Of a stretch of 64,000 bases of DNA, positions 31,039 through 40,544 are shown piece after piece. Below the pieces are notes generated by a model. That model saw only the letters and a list, made by a program, of their open reading frames with translations. It searched no databases and was not told the origin of the DNA. The translations under genes and the position numbers were made by a program. Position 1 is the first letter of the stretch; each line of letters starts with the position of its first letter. The stretch is from contig JAOSKK010000034.1 of NCBI GenBank assembly GCA_027493615.1, positions 186,001-250,000 of the forward strand. Reading direction: 5' to 3'. The DNA is from Verrucomicrobiota bacterium (GTDB lineage Bacteria; Verrucomicrobiota; Verrucomicrobiia; Limisphaerales; J093).

Positions 31039-31906
31039 CTATTCCATCCGGGCGTTGTCAATCAATCGCGTCCTGCCCACGAACACGGCCAAAGCCATCT
31101 GCGTCCCCCGCTTCACCACCTTCGCCGGCGCCAGCGTCTCCGGATCGAACCACGCCACGTAGTCCAGTCGCGCCCCCGGCACCTGCCCCACCCGCCGCTT
31201 GATCGCCGCGCGAAGAACCGACACCGGAATGCCGTGCGGATGCGCCAGGACTTGTTCCCGCACCCATTGCAGACAGCGCCACAAGACCGTCGCCTGCCGG
31301 CGTTCCTCGGGATCCAAGTACTGGTTGCGCGAGCTCAGCGCGAGCCCGTCCGGTTCCCGCACCGTCGGCGCCACCACCACCTCCACCGGGAAGGCCAGGT
31401 CCCGCACCATCCGCTGCACCACCGCCGCCTGCTGGTAGTCCTTCGCCCCAAACACCGCCACCGCCGGCAACACCAGGTGGAACAGTTTCGCCACCACCGT
31501 CGTCACCCCCGAAAGTGGCGAGGTCGCGCCGCCCCTCCATGCCCTGTGACACCGCCTCCTCCACCACATACGTGCTGAACGCCGCCCCGTCCGGACGCGG
31601 GTACATCTCGGCATCGCCCGGCACGAACAGCACATCAACCCCCGCCGCCCGGCATTGGCGTCGGTCCTCGGCCAGCGTGCGCGGGTACTTCGCCAGATCC
31701 TCGTGCGGCGCAAACTGGGTCGGATTCACGTACACGCTCACGACCACAACGCCACGCGTCCCCACCCGCCGACGTGCCTCCGCGACGAGACTGAGGTGGC
31801 CGGCGTGAAGACAGCCCATCGTGGGAACAAACCCAACCCGCACCCCCTGGCGTTGCCACCGCTGGGCGAGCCGTTGCATGCTCGCCACGGACGTCACCAT
31901 GCGCAT
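31039..31906 (-). CDS. panC: Pantothenate synthetase, one frameshift
   Basis: Joins pantoate and beta-alanine using ATP, in vitamin B5/CoA synthesis. PTMGCLHAGHLSLV carries the HxGH nucleotide motif, VNPTQFAPHEDLAKYPR the pantoate loop, FGAKDYQQ and SSRNQYLD the other binding segments. A single shift near 31520 (DLATSPLSGVTTVVAK) splits it. The ATG at 31906 (or 31900) is used because the reading upstream of it runs into repeat A. It is probably co-transcribed with nadB, so two cofactor pathways are linked. Confidence 0.92.
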
Positions 31907-31965
31907 CGCGAGAGCATGCCGGGCGCCCGCCTCCCCCAGCAACCGGATTTCCACGCCCGGCAGGT

Positions 31966-32029
31966 TGTGGCGCAGGCGTCTCGCCTGCGCTTGGGGCAAA
32001 GGGGTTTCCAGGTTTCAGGGACCGACCCC
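31966..32029 (+). repeat. Adjacent copies of repeat families A and D
   Basis: TGTGGCGCAGGCGTCTCGCC (family A, from 31966) is followed by GGTTTCAGGGACCGACCCC (right half of family D, 32011-32029). The family D half forms the last codons of the lemA gene. Confidence 0.75.
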
Positions 32030-32587
32030 ATCGGCGAGGTCAACATCCGGCACCTCGCGCACCGCCGGCGGCACGCTGAAGAAGCTGGCCGGCGGAAACC
32101 CGAACAGCCCCGCCACCACGCTGCTCGGAAACGTCTCACACTTGTTGCGGTAGTCCCGCACATTGCCGTTGTAGAACCGCCGCGCAGCCTGCAGCCGGTC
32201 TTCCGTGTTCACCAGCTCCCGCTGCAACTCGAGGAAATGCTGATCGGCCTTGAGCGCCGGATAAGCCTCGACCCGCACCAGCAGTTGCTTGAGGGCATCG
32301 ACCAGCAAGACCTCATCCCGCACCTGCTCCGGCACGGGTCCCTGGTTGCCAAGACAACGGTTGCGCAGCTCGGTCACGCGCTCGAGCAGCGCCCGCTCAT
32401 GCGCCGCGTAGCCCTGCACCGTCGCCACCAGATTTGGGATCAGGTCATACCGGCGTTTGAGTTCGGTATCGACGTTGCTCCACGCCTCGGCGATTTGGTT
32501 CCGCAGACCCACCAGGCCGTTGTACTGCACGATGACGTAAAGCGCCGGCACCAGCAGCACCGCGCCGAGGACGAGGAGGATTTCCAT
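32015..32587 (-). CDS. LemA-family membrane protein
   Basis: 190 residues. An N-terminal membrane helix (MEILLVLGAVLLVPALYVI) precedes the four-helix LemA core: YNGLVGLRNQIAEAWSNVD, LKRRYDLIPNLVATVQGYA and ETFPSSVVAGLFGF. LemA proteins are found in most bacteria; their role is unclear, with suggested links to envelope stress and host mimicry. The final residues (DLADGVGP) are encoded by the family D repeat rather than by the family core. It is 2 bp from the upstream membrane gene, so the pair is an operon. Confidence 0.88.
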   Translation of the reverse strand: MEILLVLGAVLLVPALYVIVQYNGLVGLRNQIAEAWSNVDTELKRRYDLIPNLVATVQGYAAHERALLERVTELRNRCLGNQGPVPEQVRDEVLLVDALKQLLVRVEAYPALKADQHFLELQRELVNTEDRLQAARRFYNGNVRDYRNKCETFPSSVVAGLFGFPPASFFSVPPAVREVPDVDLADGVGP

Positions 32588-32589
32588 GG

Positions 32590-33270
32590 TCAGGTCGGGT
32601 TGAGAAGGTAGGCCGGAAAAAGCTCCCGCAGCGCCACGAGCCGGCGCAGGTTGGATTCAATCCGATCCGGCGCCAACTGCCCGCTGAACGCCAGCGCCAG
32701 CACGTCGCCCTCGATCTCGAGCGTCAGGTCCCGATTCGCCAGCAGATATTCCATGAAACGCGGATGACAGATGTCGTACGCCACGCGCTTGTCCTTCGAA
32801 CGCACACAGAAGGTGCGGGAGAACTCGGCCGACTCGAAGTCGATGTCGTCATAGCCCAACGCCTGCGCCAGCTTGGAGAAGAACCCCTCGCGCACGATCG
32901 TCAGCTCGGGAAACGTGCGCGGCAGCAGGAGCATGAAGAACGAGAAATGATGGTGGTGCGTCTGCTGGCGCCCCTTCGAGTCCGTCGAGTAGGTCTCGTA
33001 GTGGTAGTCGAAGGCCAGCACCTCGTGCCCCTCGAAACGGCCGCGCAGCACGTTGAACGCATAGCGGTTGCTCCCCTGCGCCAGCTTGTCCAGAAAAGCG
33101 TAACGCCGTGCCAATTCCCGATCCTTGTCCGGCAGGAAGCTCAGCCCCAACTGCGCCGCCAACTGCTCCAGGGCCTCCCGCCGCTTCCGCGCCGCCCGCG
33201 CCGCGAGGTAAACCCCCACCGCCACCAGGGCGATGAAGGTCACGATCACGAACAAGGGAAACGCTTCCAT
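32590..33270 (-). CDS. Membrane-anchored protein of unknown function paired with LemA
   Basis: 226 residues. One N-terminal helix (FPLFVIVTFIALVAVGVYLAA), a basic patch and a coiled stretch (ARKRREALEQLAAQLGLSF), then a soluble domain with GHEVLAFDYHYETYS, THHHHFSFFMLLL and FSRTFCVRSKDKRVAYDICH. Similar DUF3137-like or GALM-like proteins often sit beside lemA, which is the only functional hint. The four-His run is in a likely surface strand and may be incidental. The frame is intact. Confidence 0.65.
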   Translation of the reverse strand: MEAFPLFVIVTFIALVAVGVYLAARAARKRREALEQLAAQLGLSFLPDKDRELARRYAFLDKLAQGSNRYAFNVLRGRFEGHEVLAFDYHYETYSTDSKGRQQTHHHHFSFFMLLLPRTFPELTIVREGFFSKLAQALGYDDIDFESAEFSRTFCVRSKDKRVAYDICHPRFMEYLLANRDLTLEIEGDVLALAFSGQLAPDRIESNLRRLVALRELFPAYLLNPT

Positions 33271-33313
33271 GGCGGTTGGGTCTACGACGGCCGCTCCGAC
33301 GCTCGGTTCCCCC

Positions 33314-34020
33314 TCAGTCCACCGTCAACGGCTTCCCATTGGCCGCAGGACCCAGCCCGAGCAGGAACGGCACCGCCCGCTCGGCCCACGCCGACGGGGA
33401 CGGATAAGAGCCCGCCGCACCTCCGAAACAGCTTCGCAACATGTCCGTGTCGATAATGCCCGGATTGAGCGGCACCGCCGCCATCCCGGCCGGCAGTTCC
33501 TGCGCCAGCGCCTGCGTCAACCCTCGATCCCCCACTTGGTCGCGCAGTAGGGCGCCACTTCTGCGTCGGTCGAACGCCCCCAGCCCGAGCTCAAATTCAC
33601 AATCACACCGCGGCCTCGGGCCACCATGGCCGGAACGAAAGACCGGATCACATTCGCCACCCCTTTGAGGTTCACGTCAATGACCCGGTCAAACTCGAGC
33701 GCCGGCACCTCCCACAACGGCGCGTTCCGATTGATCAACGCCGCGTTGTTGATCAGCAGATCCGGCGCTTCATGCACCGCCAGAAATCGCTCCGCCCAGG
33801 CTGCCACCGCCGCCGCCTCCGCCACGTCCACCACCGCAAAGTCCTGCGGCGGCCCATGCCGCGCCGTCAGCTCCGCCACCGCCGCGGCCGACCGGGCGCA
33901 GCCCCAAACCAGGTGTCCGCCCGCGACAAGCCCCTCGACCAGGGCACGCCCCAACCCACGGCTCACGCCCGTCAACACAATGCGGCGCACTTTGCCGTCC
34001 GTACCTTCGCTCTTGCGCAT
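33314..34020 (-). CDS. Short-chain dehydrogenase/reductase, one frameshift
   Basis: Rossmann enzyme using NAD(P)H. TGVSRGLGRALVEGL is the glycine-rich cofactor site, INNAALINR the NNAG-like motif, IVNLSSGWG carries the catalytic Ser and YCATKWGIEGL the Tyr-x-x-x-Lys pair. One base is missing near 33533, just after the catalytic Lys. The C-terminal part (MAAVPLNPGIIDTDML) is canonical. The substrate is not inferable. It is separated from the divergent tetR by 250 bp containing a tandem repeat and the tetR promoter. Confidence 0.88.
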
Positions 34021-34135
34021 GGCGGCAGGAGCCTACGCCCACCCCCCCGCCGCGACAATACCCTCGCCACCCCCGTCGCCTCCGGTCAGCACCGATCTCC
34101 ACCCCATCCGCCATTCCCTCCCCCGTCAACGCTCG

Positions 34136-34196
34136 GACCGTCCCACTGTCCCACCGTCCCACCGTCCCACCGTCCCACCGTCCCACCGTCCCACAC
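34136..34196 (+). repeat. Tandem array of a 10-bp unit
   Basis: About six copies of CCGTCCCACC in direct succession, with one variant copy (CTGTCCCACC). It lies between the divergent SDR and tetR genes. The unit is too short and lacks spacers, so it is not a CRISPR. Copy number may vary by slippage. Confidence 0.93.
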
Positions 34197-34220
34197 TCTT
34201 CGCCTGCCCCTGAATTCCTC

Positions 34221-34249
34221 TTGACCCTCTCCATACTCGCCAGTATTTT
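34221..34249 (+). promoter_or_regulatory. tetR promoter with overlapping operator-like palindrome
   Basis: TTGACC (34221-34226), a 17-bp spacer and TATTTT (34244-34249) form a good sigma-70 promoter, 22 bp before the tetR ATG. The spacer and -10 box contain CATACTCGCCAGTATT, a palindrome with half-sites ATACT/AGTAT around four bases. A protein bound there would block RNA polymerase, consistent with autorepression. Confidence 0.6.
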
Positions 34250-34270
34250 CTGCGCCATCTCAGCACTGCC

Positions 34271-34909
34271 ATGCGCCGCACGACCCCCAGCATGCCGGCC
34301 CGGTTGTCCGCCAGTGCCTTCGCCCTCTTTGCCCAACAGGGTGTCGACGGCGTCAACCTCGATCAAATCGCCGCCCACGCCGGAGTCACCAAAGGCAGCC
34401 TCTACTGGCACTACCGCTCCAAGCATGACCTGGTGAAGGCGGCCTGCGCGCACTACTACCGGACTTACCAACGCCGCATCAACGAGGAGATCGCCCACCT
34501 CACCGACCCCGCCGAACGCCTCGAGCACACCCTCGAGGTCGCCGTCCGCACCTGCCTGCTCGACGAGGCAAATCGCGTGTTCACAATGGAGATCTTCACC
34601 CTCTCCGTCCACGATGCCGAGGTCCGCCGGGGCTGGCAGCAGTTCTACGACAGCGTCCGCGCCTTCTACATCGGCCTGGTCAAGGCCGCCACCCTAGCGG
34701 GGGCCCTCCGCGTCGGCGACCCCGAGCAGGCCGTCAACCTCATGCTCGCCGCCATGGAGGGCATCAAGTTGCGTGCCCTCTTTGAGCCCGACATCTGCTC
34801 GCCGGCCGAGGAGGTTCGCGTCCGCGAAGGCCTTCGCGAGATCCTGGCCTGCCCCCGCGCCAGCCCGCCTCCCTGCCCGCCCGACGCCCCTCCCGAAAGT
34901 CCGCCATGC
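34271..34909 (+). CDS. TetR-family transcriptional regulator
   Basis: The N-terminal helix-turn-helix is typical: FALFAQQGVDGVNLDQIAAH and AGVTKGSLYWHYRSKHDLV. The remaining helices form the ligand/dimer domain (AERLEHTLEVAVRTCLLDE, GALRVGDPEQAVNLMLAAME), resembling AcrR-like C-terminal domains that sense hydrophobic compounds. No in-frame stop appears where the family ends. The frame runs on into the pseudopilin gene, so an indel probably hides the true stop; the end given is approximate. Two related palindromes, one over its promoter and one just downstream, are likely binding sites. Confidence 0.83.
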
Positions 34910-34927
34910 CCATACCGGCGGGTATGG
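34910..34927 (+). promoter_or_regulatory. Second TetR operator-like palindrome
   Basis: CCATACCGGCGGGTATGG is a perfect 7-bp inverted repeat with a four-base centre. It shares the CATAC/GTAT half-sites and spacing of the palindrome over the tetR promoter. It is 22 bp before the pseudopilin ATG. It could instead act as a weak hairpin after tetR. Confidence 0.5.
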
Positions 34928-34949
34928 CTCAGCGAAACCAACCACTGTT

Positions 34950-35716
34950 ATGAATCATCCGAGAACATTTTCCAGCGAGTCGCCCAGACGCCCCCGGCGC
35001 GCGGGGGCCTCGCCCCGCCGGCTTCACCCTCATCGAACTCCTGGTTGTCATCGCCATCATCGCGATCCTCGCCGGCATGCTCCTGCCCGCCCTCAGCAAG
35101 GCCAAGGCCAAGGCCAACCAGACGTACTGTCTCAACAGCCAGAAACAAATCGGTCTGGCCGTCAACATGTACATCCCCGACTACCGCGACCGCATCCCTC
35201 TTTGCAAGAACTGGGGCAAGGCCTGGAAAGGCGACCACGACCTCCGCCCCGAAGACCTCTGGATGCCGGAGCTTCTCCAGCCCTACATCGGCACCAACAC
35301 CGTCAAGCCCAAGACCACCAAGCGCAGCGAACACAAGCCCACCAGCGGCATCTTCGCCTGCCCCTCCGGCCTCAAGGCCCGCATCCCGTCGGGCGAACCC
35401 GGCTCCTCGTTCACCCGCGAGTTCTTCTTCGACAACGACGGCGTCACCTACGTCTGGAATCACATCTACCTCACCCGGGACGGCTCCTCCTATGAGGTGA
35501 AGAAGCCGGTCAGCGGCCGCTCCGCCAACGACATCCCCCTCCCCCACCAAGGCGTGCCTGGTCTGGGAGATCCCCTACTGGAACTACCGCTACATGCCCC
35601 ACAGCCTGGGCATCAACATCGTCTGCGCCGACGGCCATGCCGAGCGCGTCAAGGGCAGTCCCAACGAATACGACTGGTGGGCCTACCACAGTCGCGATGG
35701 CTGGGAACCCGACTGA
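34950..35716 (+). CDS. Type II secretion-like pseudopilin with H-X9-DG C-terminus, two frameshifts
   Basis: The prepilin N-terminus FTLIELLVVIAIIAILAG follows a short basic leader, so a prepilin peptidase would cleave before the Phe. LLPALSKAKAKANQTYCLNS continues the helix. After shifts near 35015 and 35545 the C-terminus reads HSLGINIVCADG, matching the H-X9-DG motif of large pseudopilin families in Planctomycetota and Verrucomicrobiota. These are usually orphan genes with unclear cargo. The second TetR palindrome precedes its ATG. Confidence 0.85.
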
Positions 35717-35789
35717 TCCTCCGCCCCCTCGACGTCTCCCTCTCCCAAACCTGCCGATACCCTAACAGAAACCCAACGAACCACACCTC

Positions 35790-38224
35790 ATGAACCCCCT
35801 GTCGCATCCCGACCCACCGCCCGTTCCCGCCCGCACCGGCCGGCTCCACCCGCCCGGCTTGCCCTGCTCGCCGCGCTCGCCTTCGGCGCCGCCCCTCTCG
35901 CCCAGGCGCAGGACACCGTCATCGCCTATGCCGTTCCCGCCGGCACCCCCGGCAACCAGGCGTTTGGCGGCACCCTGGGCATGGACTTCGACGTCAACAA
36001 CCCGATCATCGTCAAGCGCATCGGCGTCTTCGATGACAACTCGGACGGCCTCTTCCTCACCATCACCGCCAAGCTCTGGGACCGCTCGGATCCCGCCAAT
36101 CCAATCGAGTTGATCTCCATCGACTTCACGCCGGAAGATCCCGGGGTGCTCGTCGGCGGCAGCCGCTTCAAACCGCTCCCCGAACCGCTCCGCCTCGAGG
36201 TCGGGTTCCAGGGGACCATCCACGCCGAGGGCTACGGCGCAGAGGAGCGGCTGCGGAACGTCCTCAGCGACCCCGCCAACATCGTGTGGACCACCCATGA
36301 CGGAAATGGCTCCATCGCGTTCGTCGGCGGCAGCCGGTACGGTACCACTGCGCAATGGTATCCCGACGTCGTCGACCAGGTCCCGCCGCCCGTTATGCCG
36401 CCGGCACGTTCGAGTACGAAACGACCCCGCCCCTCGCCCCCGGACGCCCCGTCGTGACCGTACAACCCGGCGACCAGCAAATCGCCCTGTCCTGGCCTGC
36501 GATCACCCAACCCGCCCCCGCCGCGACCTACCGCGTCCTGCGAGGCTCTGCCGCCGAGGGTCCCTTCACCCAGATCGCCGAGGTCACCGAACCCACCTAC
36601 CTCAACACCGGCCTCGTCAACGGCTCCGTGTACTTCTACGTCGTGCGCGGCGTCACCGCCGGAGGAACCGCCGGCCCGGACTCGGCGGTCATGAGCGCCG
36701 CACCCTATGCCCCCCTGCCCGCCAACCAGCAAATCGCCTATCTCACCGCCGCCAGCATCTCCGGAAACCAGGCCTTCGGCGGTGCTCTGGGCATGGATTT
36801 CGACGTCTACAACGCCATCGTCGTCCAGCAACTGGGCGTCTTCGATGATGACTCGGACGGCCTGAAGCTGCCGCTCACCGCGCGAATCTACAACCGCGAG
36901 ACCTGGGAGGTCCTCGCCGAACTCTACTTCCTCCCCGAAGACCCCGGCGTCCTCATCGAGGGCATGCGCTTCAAACCCCTCACCCCGCCCCTCCGCCTCG
37001 AGCCCGGTTTCCAGGGCGTGATCGAGGCCGACGGCTACGGTGCCGAGGAACAGCTCTTCAACACCGGTGGCCGTCCGGACGACGTCGCTCGGGTCGTGAC
37101 GAACGACGGCAACGGCTCGCTCCTCTTCGTGGGCACCGGTCGCTATTCCGTGGACCCCCTGCAGTTCCCGAACACGCCCGACGGTGGCCCCGCCAACCGC
37201 TACGGCGCCGGGACGTTCCTCTTCGAAACCACGGCGCCCACCCGCCCCGGCGTGCCCGTCCTGCAGGTCCTCCGCCCGGCTGAGGATGCCCGCGCTTCCC
37301 TCTCCTGGACCGAAGTCACCAAACCGCTCGCCGCCGCCCAGTACCGCCTGTTCCGTGCCACCGCCGCCGACGGTCCCTGGACCCAGATCACTGAAACCCC
37401 GGCCCTGTCCTATCAGGACACCGGCCTGGCCAATGGCATCCAGGTCTTCTACAAGCTCGTCGCCGTCGGAGCCGGCGGGCAGACCAGCCCCGACTCGAAC
37501 ACGGTGACGGTCACCCCCAACCCGCGGGCCGCGGGCATCGCCTACATCAACCCTGAACTCCCGGAAGGTAACCAGGCGTTCGGCGGTTCGCTTGGCATGC
37601 ACTTCGACGTCGCCCGCCCCATCCAGATCACCAAGCTGGGCGTCTACGACGAGTACGGCGACGGCCTGTTCCTCACCCTGCACGCCTCGATCTGGAACCG
37701 CCAAACCCGGGAGAAGCTCGCGGAGCTCGAGTTCACGCCCGAGAACCCGGGCGAACTCACGGGCGGCAGCCGCTTCAAACCCCTCCCCTCGCCACTGGTC
37801 CTCCCCGCGGGCTTCCAGGGCACCATCGTCGCCTACGGCTACGGGGCCGAAGAACGCTTGTTCAACACCGGCAACCGCCCCGACGACGTGGCCCTCCTGG
37901 CCACCTTCGACGGCGGCTCGCTCATGTTCGTCGGCACCAGTGCCTATTCGGCCACGCCGGGTGAGTTCCCCGGCGTCCCCGGACGGCGGCCCCGCCAACC
38001 GCTACGCCGCCGGCACGTTCTACTTCGAGCCCCGGACCGAGGAACCGCCCGTCCTCACCATCGGTCGCAGTGCCGACAAGGTGAGGATCTCCTGGACCGG
38101 CAGTGGCGCTCTCGAAGGTGCCCCCGCCGTCACCGGCCCCTGGACCCCCGTCCCGGGCGCGACCTCCGGCATTGAACTCGTGCCCAACGGCGCCAGCCAG
38201 TTCTTCCGCGTGAAGCAGCCGTAG
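35790..38224 (+). CDS. Secreted protein with three copies of an unknown domain alternating with two FN3 domains, frameshifted
   Basis: After the ATG a shift near 35860 restores a signal peptide (LLAALAFGAAPLAQA). Three units of about 160-170 residues follow, starting near 35920, 36730 and 37530. Each carries NQAFGG.LGM.FDV, DGL.L, FKPL..PL.L, GFQG.I.A.GYGAEE and a closing GGPANRY-like end. They are separated by two fibronectin III domains (LSWPAITQPAPAATYRVLRG, LSWTEVTKPLAAAQYRLFRA). A short C-terminal beta domain ends the protein. Further shifts lie near 36390 and 37978. The unit resembles DUF4082-like beta-sandwiches only loosely. A surface or matrix role is likely; no function is assigned. 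Confidence 0.75.
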
Positions 38225-38240
38225 CGTCCGACACCCCACA

Positions 38241-38277
38241 GGCGGGAGGGCCCCGCCCCAAACGGTGCCCTCCCGCC
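38241..38277 (+). terminator. Hairpin terminator after the triplicated-domain gene
   Basis: GGCGGGAGGGC (38241-38251) and its exact complement (38267-38277) form an 11-bp GC stem with a 15-base loop, 17 bp after the stop codon. No T-run follows, so it may act as a partly Rho-independent or RNA-stabilising hairpin. Confidence 0.5.
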
Positions 38278-38348
38278 TCCCTTCGCTGCGTTCGCCCGCG
38301 ATTCGTGCCCCCTCGAAATCCGCCACGCCTATGCCACGCCGATCTCTC

Positions 38349-38478
38349 ATGACCAGCCGCCGTCGCTTCCTCGAAGCCTCCGTGGCATTGGCGGCCGCCC
38401 CGGCCTGACAACCGGACTCGGCAATGCCCGCGCGCAACCCCTGCCCTCCACCCCCAACCCTCATCGATCGCTCCCATG
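38349..38478 (+). other. Tat leader probably belonging to the following isomerase
   Basis: ATG 38349 encodes TSRRRFLEASVALAAAPA, a twin-arginine signal, followed by an early TGA at 38406. Shifting one base continues it as GLTTGLGNARAQPLP up to a TGA overlapping the next ATG at 38476. One more indel would join it to the isomerase. The simplest reading is a single Tat-exported protein broken by errors. Confidence 0.5.
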
Positions 38479-39350
38479 AAAATCGGATTTCACACCGACG
38501 CCTTCAACTCGGCCTACTGGTCCTTCGAGAAGTGCCTGGACTGGGCCAGGCGCAACCACGTGTCCTTCATCGAGTGCGGCCTCATCGACGGCGTGAGCTG
38601 GATCCACGGCCTCGGCTATCAGCCCCACGTCGCCCTCTACGAAGACCCCGCTCTGCTCCGCCGCAAGATGGACAAGTACGGCGTCCGTTTCTCCCAGGTC
38701 GACGCCGCCTATCCGCTCTCTCAGCCCGACGGGCCCTTGCGCGGCGTCCCTTACGTCCTCAAGTCCATCGCCTGGGCCGCCCAGATTGGCTGTCCTTGTG
38801 TGGACACCACCGACGGCCTCCATGCCCCCGAAGGCCTCGCCGACAAGGAGGCCATGGCCATGATGAAGCGGAGCTACCAGCAGATCCTCGAGGTCGCCGA
38901 GGCCCACCAAGTCACCGTTAACATCGAGCCCCACGGCTACTTCACCACCCGCCCCGAGTTCATGGCCGAGATGCTCGCCTTCTCCGACAGCCCCTTCCTC
39001 CGCATGAACATGGACACCGGCAACACTTACATCGCCGGCCAGGACCCCGTCGCCTTCCTCCAGCGCTTCCTCAAACGCGTCAGCCACGTTCACATCAAAG
39101 ACGTATCCGAGTCCCTCGCCAAAGCCCTCCGCGGCGGCATGACCGGGATCGCCGTGAGCCACTGCGCCCTCGGCGAGGGCGTCAACAGGACAACATCCGT
39201 CAGTGCCTCGCCCTGCTGCGCGACGCGGGCTATTCCGGCGTGCTCAGCATGGAATGCGAAGGCGCCAGCGGCCCCATGATCGAACAATCCCTCGCCTGGC
39301 TCCGAAGTACCCTCAAGGACCTCGGCATCCCGGAAGCCCACACCAGTTAG
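38476..39350 (+). CDS. Sugar phosphate isomerase/epimerase-like TIM barrel, one frameshift
   Basis: AP-endonuclease-2-type TIM barrel. Metal-site residues are visible in VNIEPHGYF, NMDTGNTY, HVHIKDV and SMECEGASG (Glu, Asp, His, Glu). Such enzymes epimerise or isomerise free sugars or keto sugars; relatives act with Gfo/Idh/MocA enzymes on 3-keto-glycosides or inositol. A one-base loss near 39195 must be bridged. A Tat leader just upstream suggests export. It opens the sugar-oxidation island. Confidence 0.8.
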
Positions 39351-39388
39351 CCCGAAAATCCCGCGCCCCCGTGAAACCGCGACCGACT

Positions 39389-39460
39389 GTAGGCGCCGAC
39401 GTGAGGAGGCGAAGTCGCGTCGCTCCTACCCCACAACGCCTCCTCACGTCGGCGCCTGCA
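39389..39460 (+). repeat. Palindromic repeat family B, second full copy
   Basis: TGTAGGCGCCGACGTGAGG pairs with CCTCACGTCGGCGCCTGCA across a loop of about 30 bases. Its neighbours are an isomerase end and the next gene start. Confidence 0.88.
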
Positions 39461-39513
39461 GCGCGTAAGGAATCCCCGGGCCAGGCCGCCCGCCTCCAAC
39501 CCACCGCCGCTTC

Positions 39514-40533
39514 ATGAACCGGAAGGCAGCGGGAAGAATGCAGAATGCAGAGGGTGGACCTGTCCGGGCCGGCTCACCGCCGGTGGGCAAGTCCGAAGTC
39601 AACCGACCGCTTCCCATGGCATCGCATCATGCACGTTGTGGTGGTGCAGGCTTCCAGCCTGCACTTCGTCATCTGGCTCTCCTTCTCCTTCTGGGAATCG
39701 CCCTCGCCCAAGACGTGCCGCCACCGACAGCCCCTCCCAAGTTCTACGCGTACTGCGTCGAAGTCGGCGTCCCCGGCGTGACCCCTCGCCCGTGGCCCGA
39801 ACAGGCCACCCTCCTCCGCCAACTCGGCTACGACGGCGGCGGCTTCGAACTCCCCTCGACACGACCCTGGCCCCCCCACCTGCGCGCCTTCGACGACGCC
39901 GGCCTCGACGTCTGCCTCGTCTGGACCACCCTCAACGTCAACCCGGCGTCCCCCGCCTACGACCCCCGTCTGCCCGACGCCCTCCGCCAACTCAAAGGCC
40001 GCCCGACCACCGTCAGTCTCATCCTCCGCGGGTTGCCTCCAGCCGACCCCAAGGGCCGCGCGCCCGCCCTCCGCGCCCTCCGCGAACTCGGTGACGTCGC
40101 GGCCGAAGTCGGTGTGCGACTCTCGATCTACAATCATGTCGGCGACTGGACCGAGAGCCTCCCCTTCATCGTGGAACTCGTCCGCGAGTTGAACCACCCC
40201 CAGGTCGGCTTCAACTTCAACCTCTGCCACTGGCTCAAGGTCGACGCCGCTCACGACTGGCGGCCGCTGCTGCGCGAACACGCCGCGAAGCTCTTCTGTG
40301 TCACGATCAACGGCGCCACCGTCGGCGCCCAGACCTGGACCCACGGTCTCATCCGGCCCCTGGACGAAGGCGACTTCGACAACGCCCCTTTGCTCGCCAC
40401 CCTCAGAACCCTCGGCTACCGCGGCCCCGTCGGTCTCATGTGCTACGGCGTGCCCGGTGATCCCAGGGACCATCTCGCCCGCTCGATGGCCGTCTGGCGC
40501 CGACTTCACTCTCCCCAACCGCCGCAACCCTGA
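39514..40533 (+). CDS. Secreted sugar phosphate isomerase/epimerase-like TIM barrel
   Basis: A hydrophobic signal (LALLLLLGIALAQD) is followed by a TIM barrel: FYAYCVEVGVPG, LGYDGGGFELP, VRLSIYNHVGDW, VGFNFNLCHWLKVD, LFCVTINGA and GPVGLMCYGVPG. Metal residues match the isomerase superfamily only in part: His in the third position and Asn/Cys where Glu/Asp is common, so catalytic activity is uncertain. The frame is intact. The N-terminal residues before the signal are encoded by a copy of repeat A (GAGFQPALRH). ATG 39616 is an alternative start. Confidence 0.72.
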   Translation: MNRKAAGRMQNAEGGPVRAGSPPVGKSEVNRPLPMASHHARCGGAGFQPALRHLALLLLLGIALAQDVPPPTAPPKFYAYCVEVGVPGVTPRPWPEQATLLRQLGYDGGGFELPSTRPWPPHLRAFDDAGLDVCLVWTTLNVNPASPAYDPRLPDALRQLKGRPTTVSLILRGLPPADPKGRAPALRALRELGDVAAEVGVRLSIYNHVGDWTESLPFIVELVRELNHPQVGFNFNLCHWLKVDAAHDWRPLLREHAAKLFCVTINGATVGAQTWTHGLIRPLDEGDFDNAPLLATLRTLGYRGPVGLMCYGVPGDPRDHLARSMAVWRRLHSPQPPQP

Positions 40534-40544
40534 ATCCCGTCATC

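Noticed and set aside
34136..34196. Tandem 10-mer array considered as a CRISPR
   Set aside because: The units are contiguous with no spacers and far shorter than CRISPR repeats; no cas genes are nearby.
34950..35500. Fusion of the TetR regulator with the pseudopilin region in one frame
   Set aside because: The continued TetR frame over the pseudopilin is not the pseudopilin frame; the prepilin motif is read in another frame.
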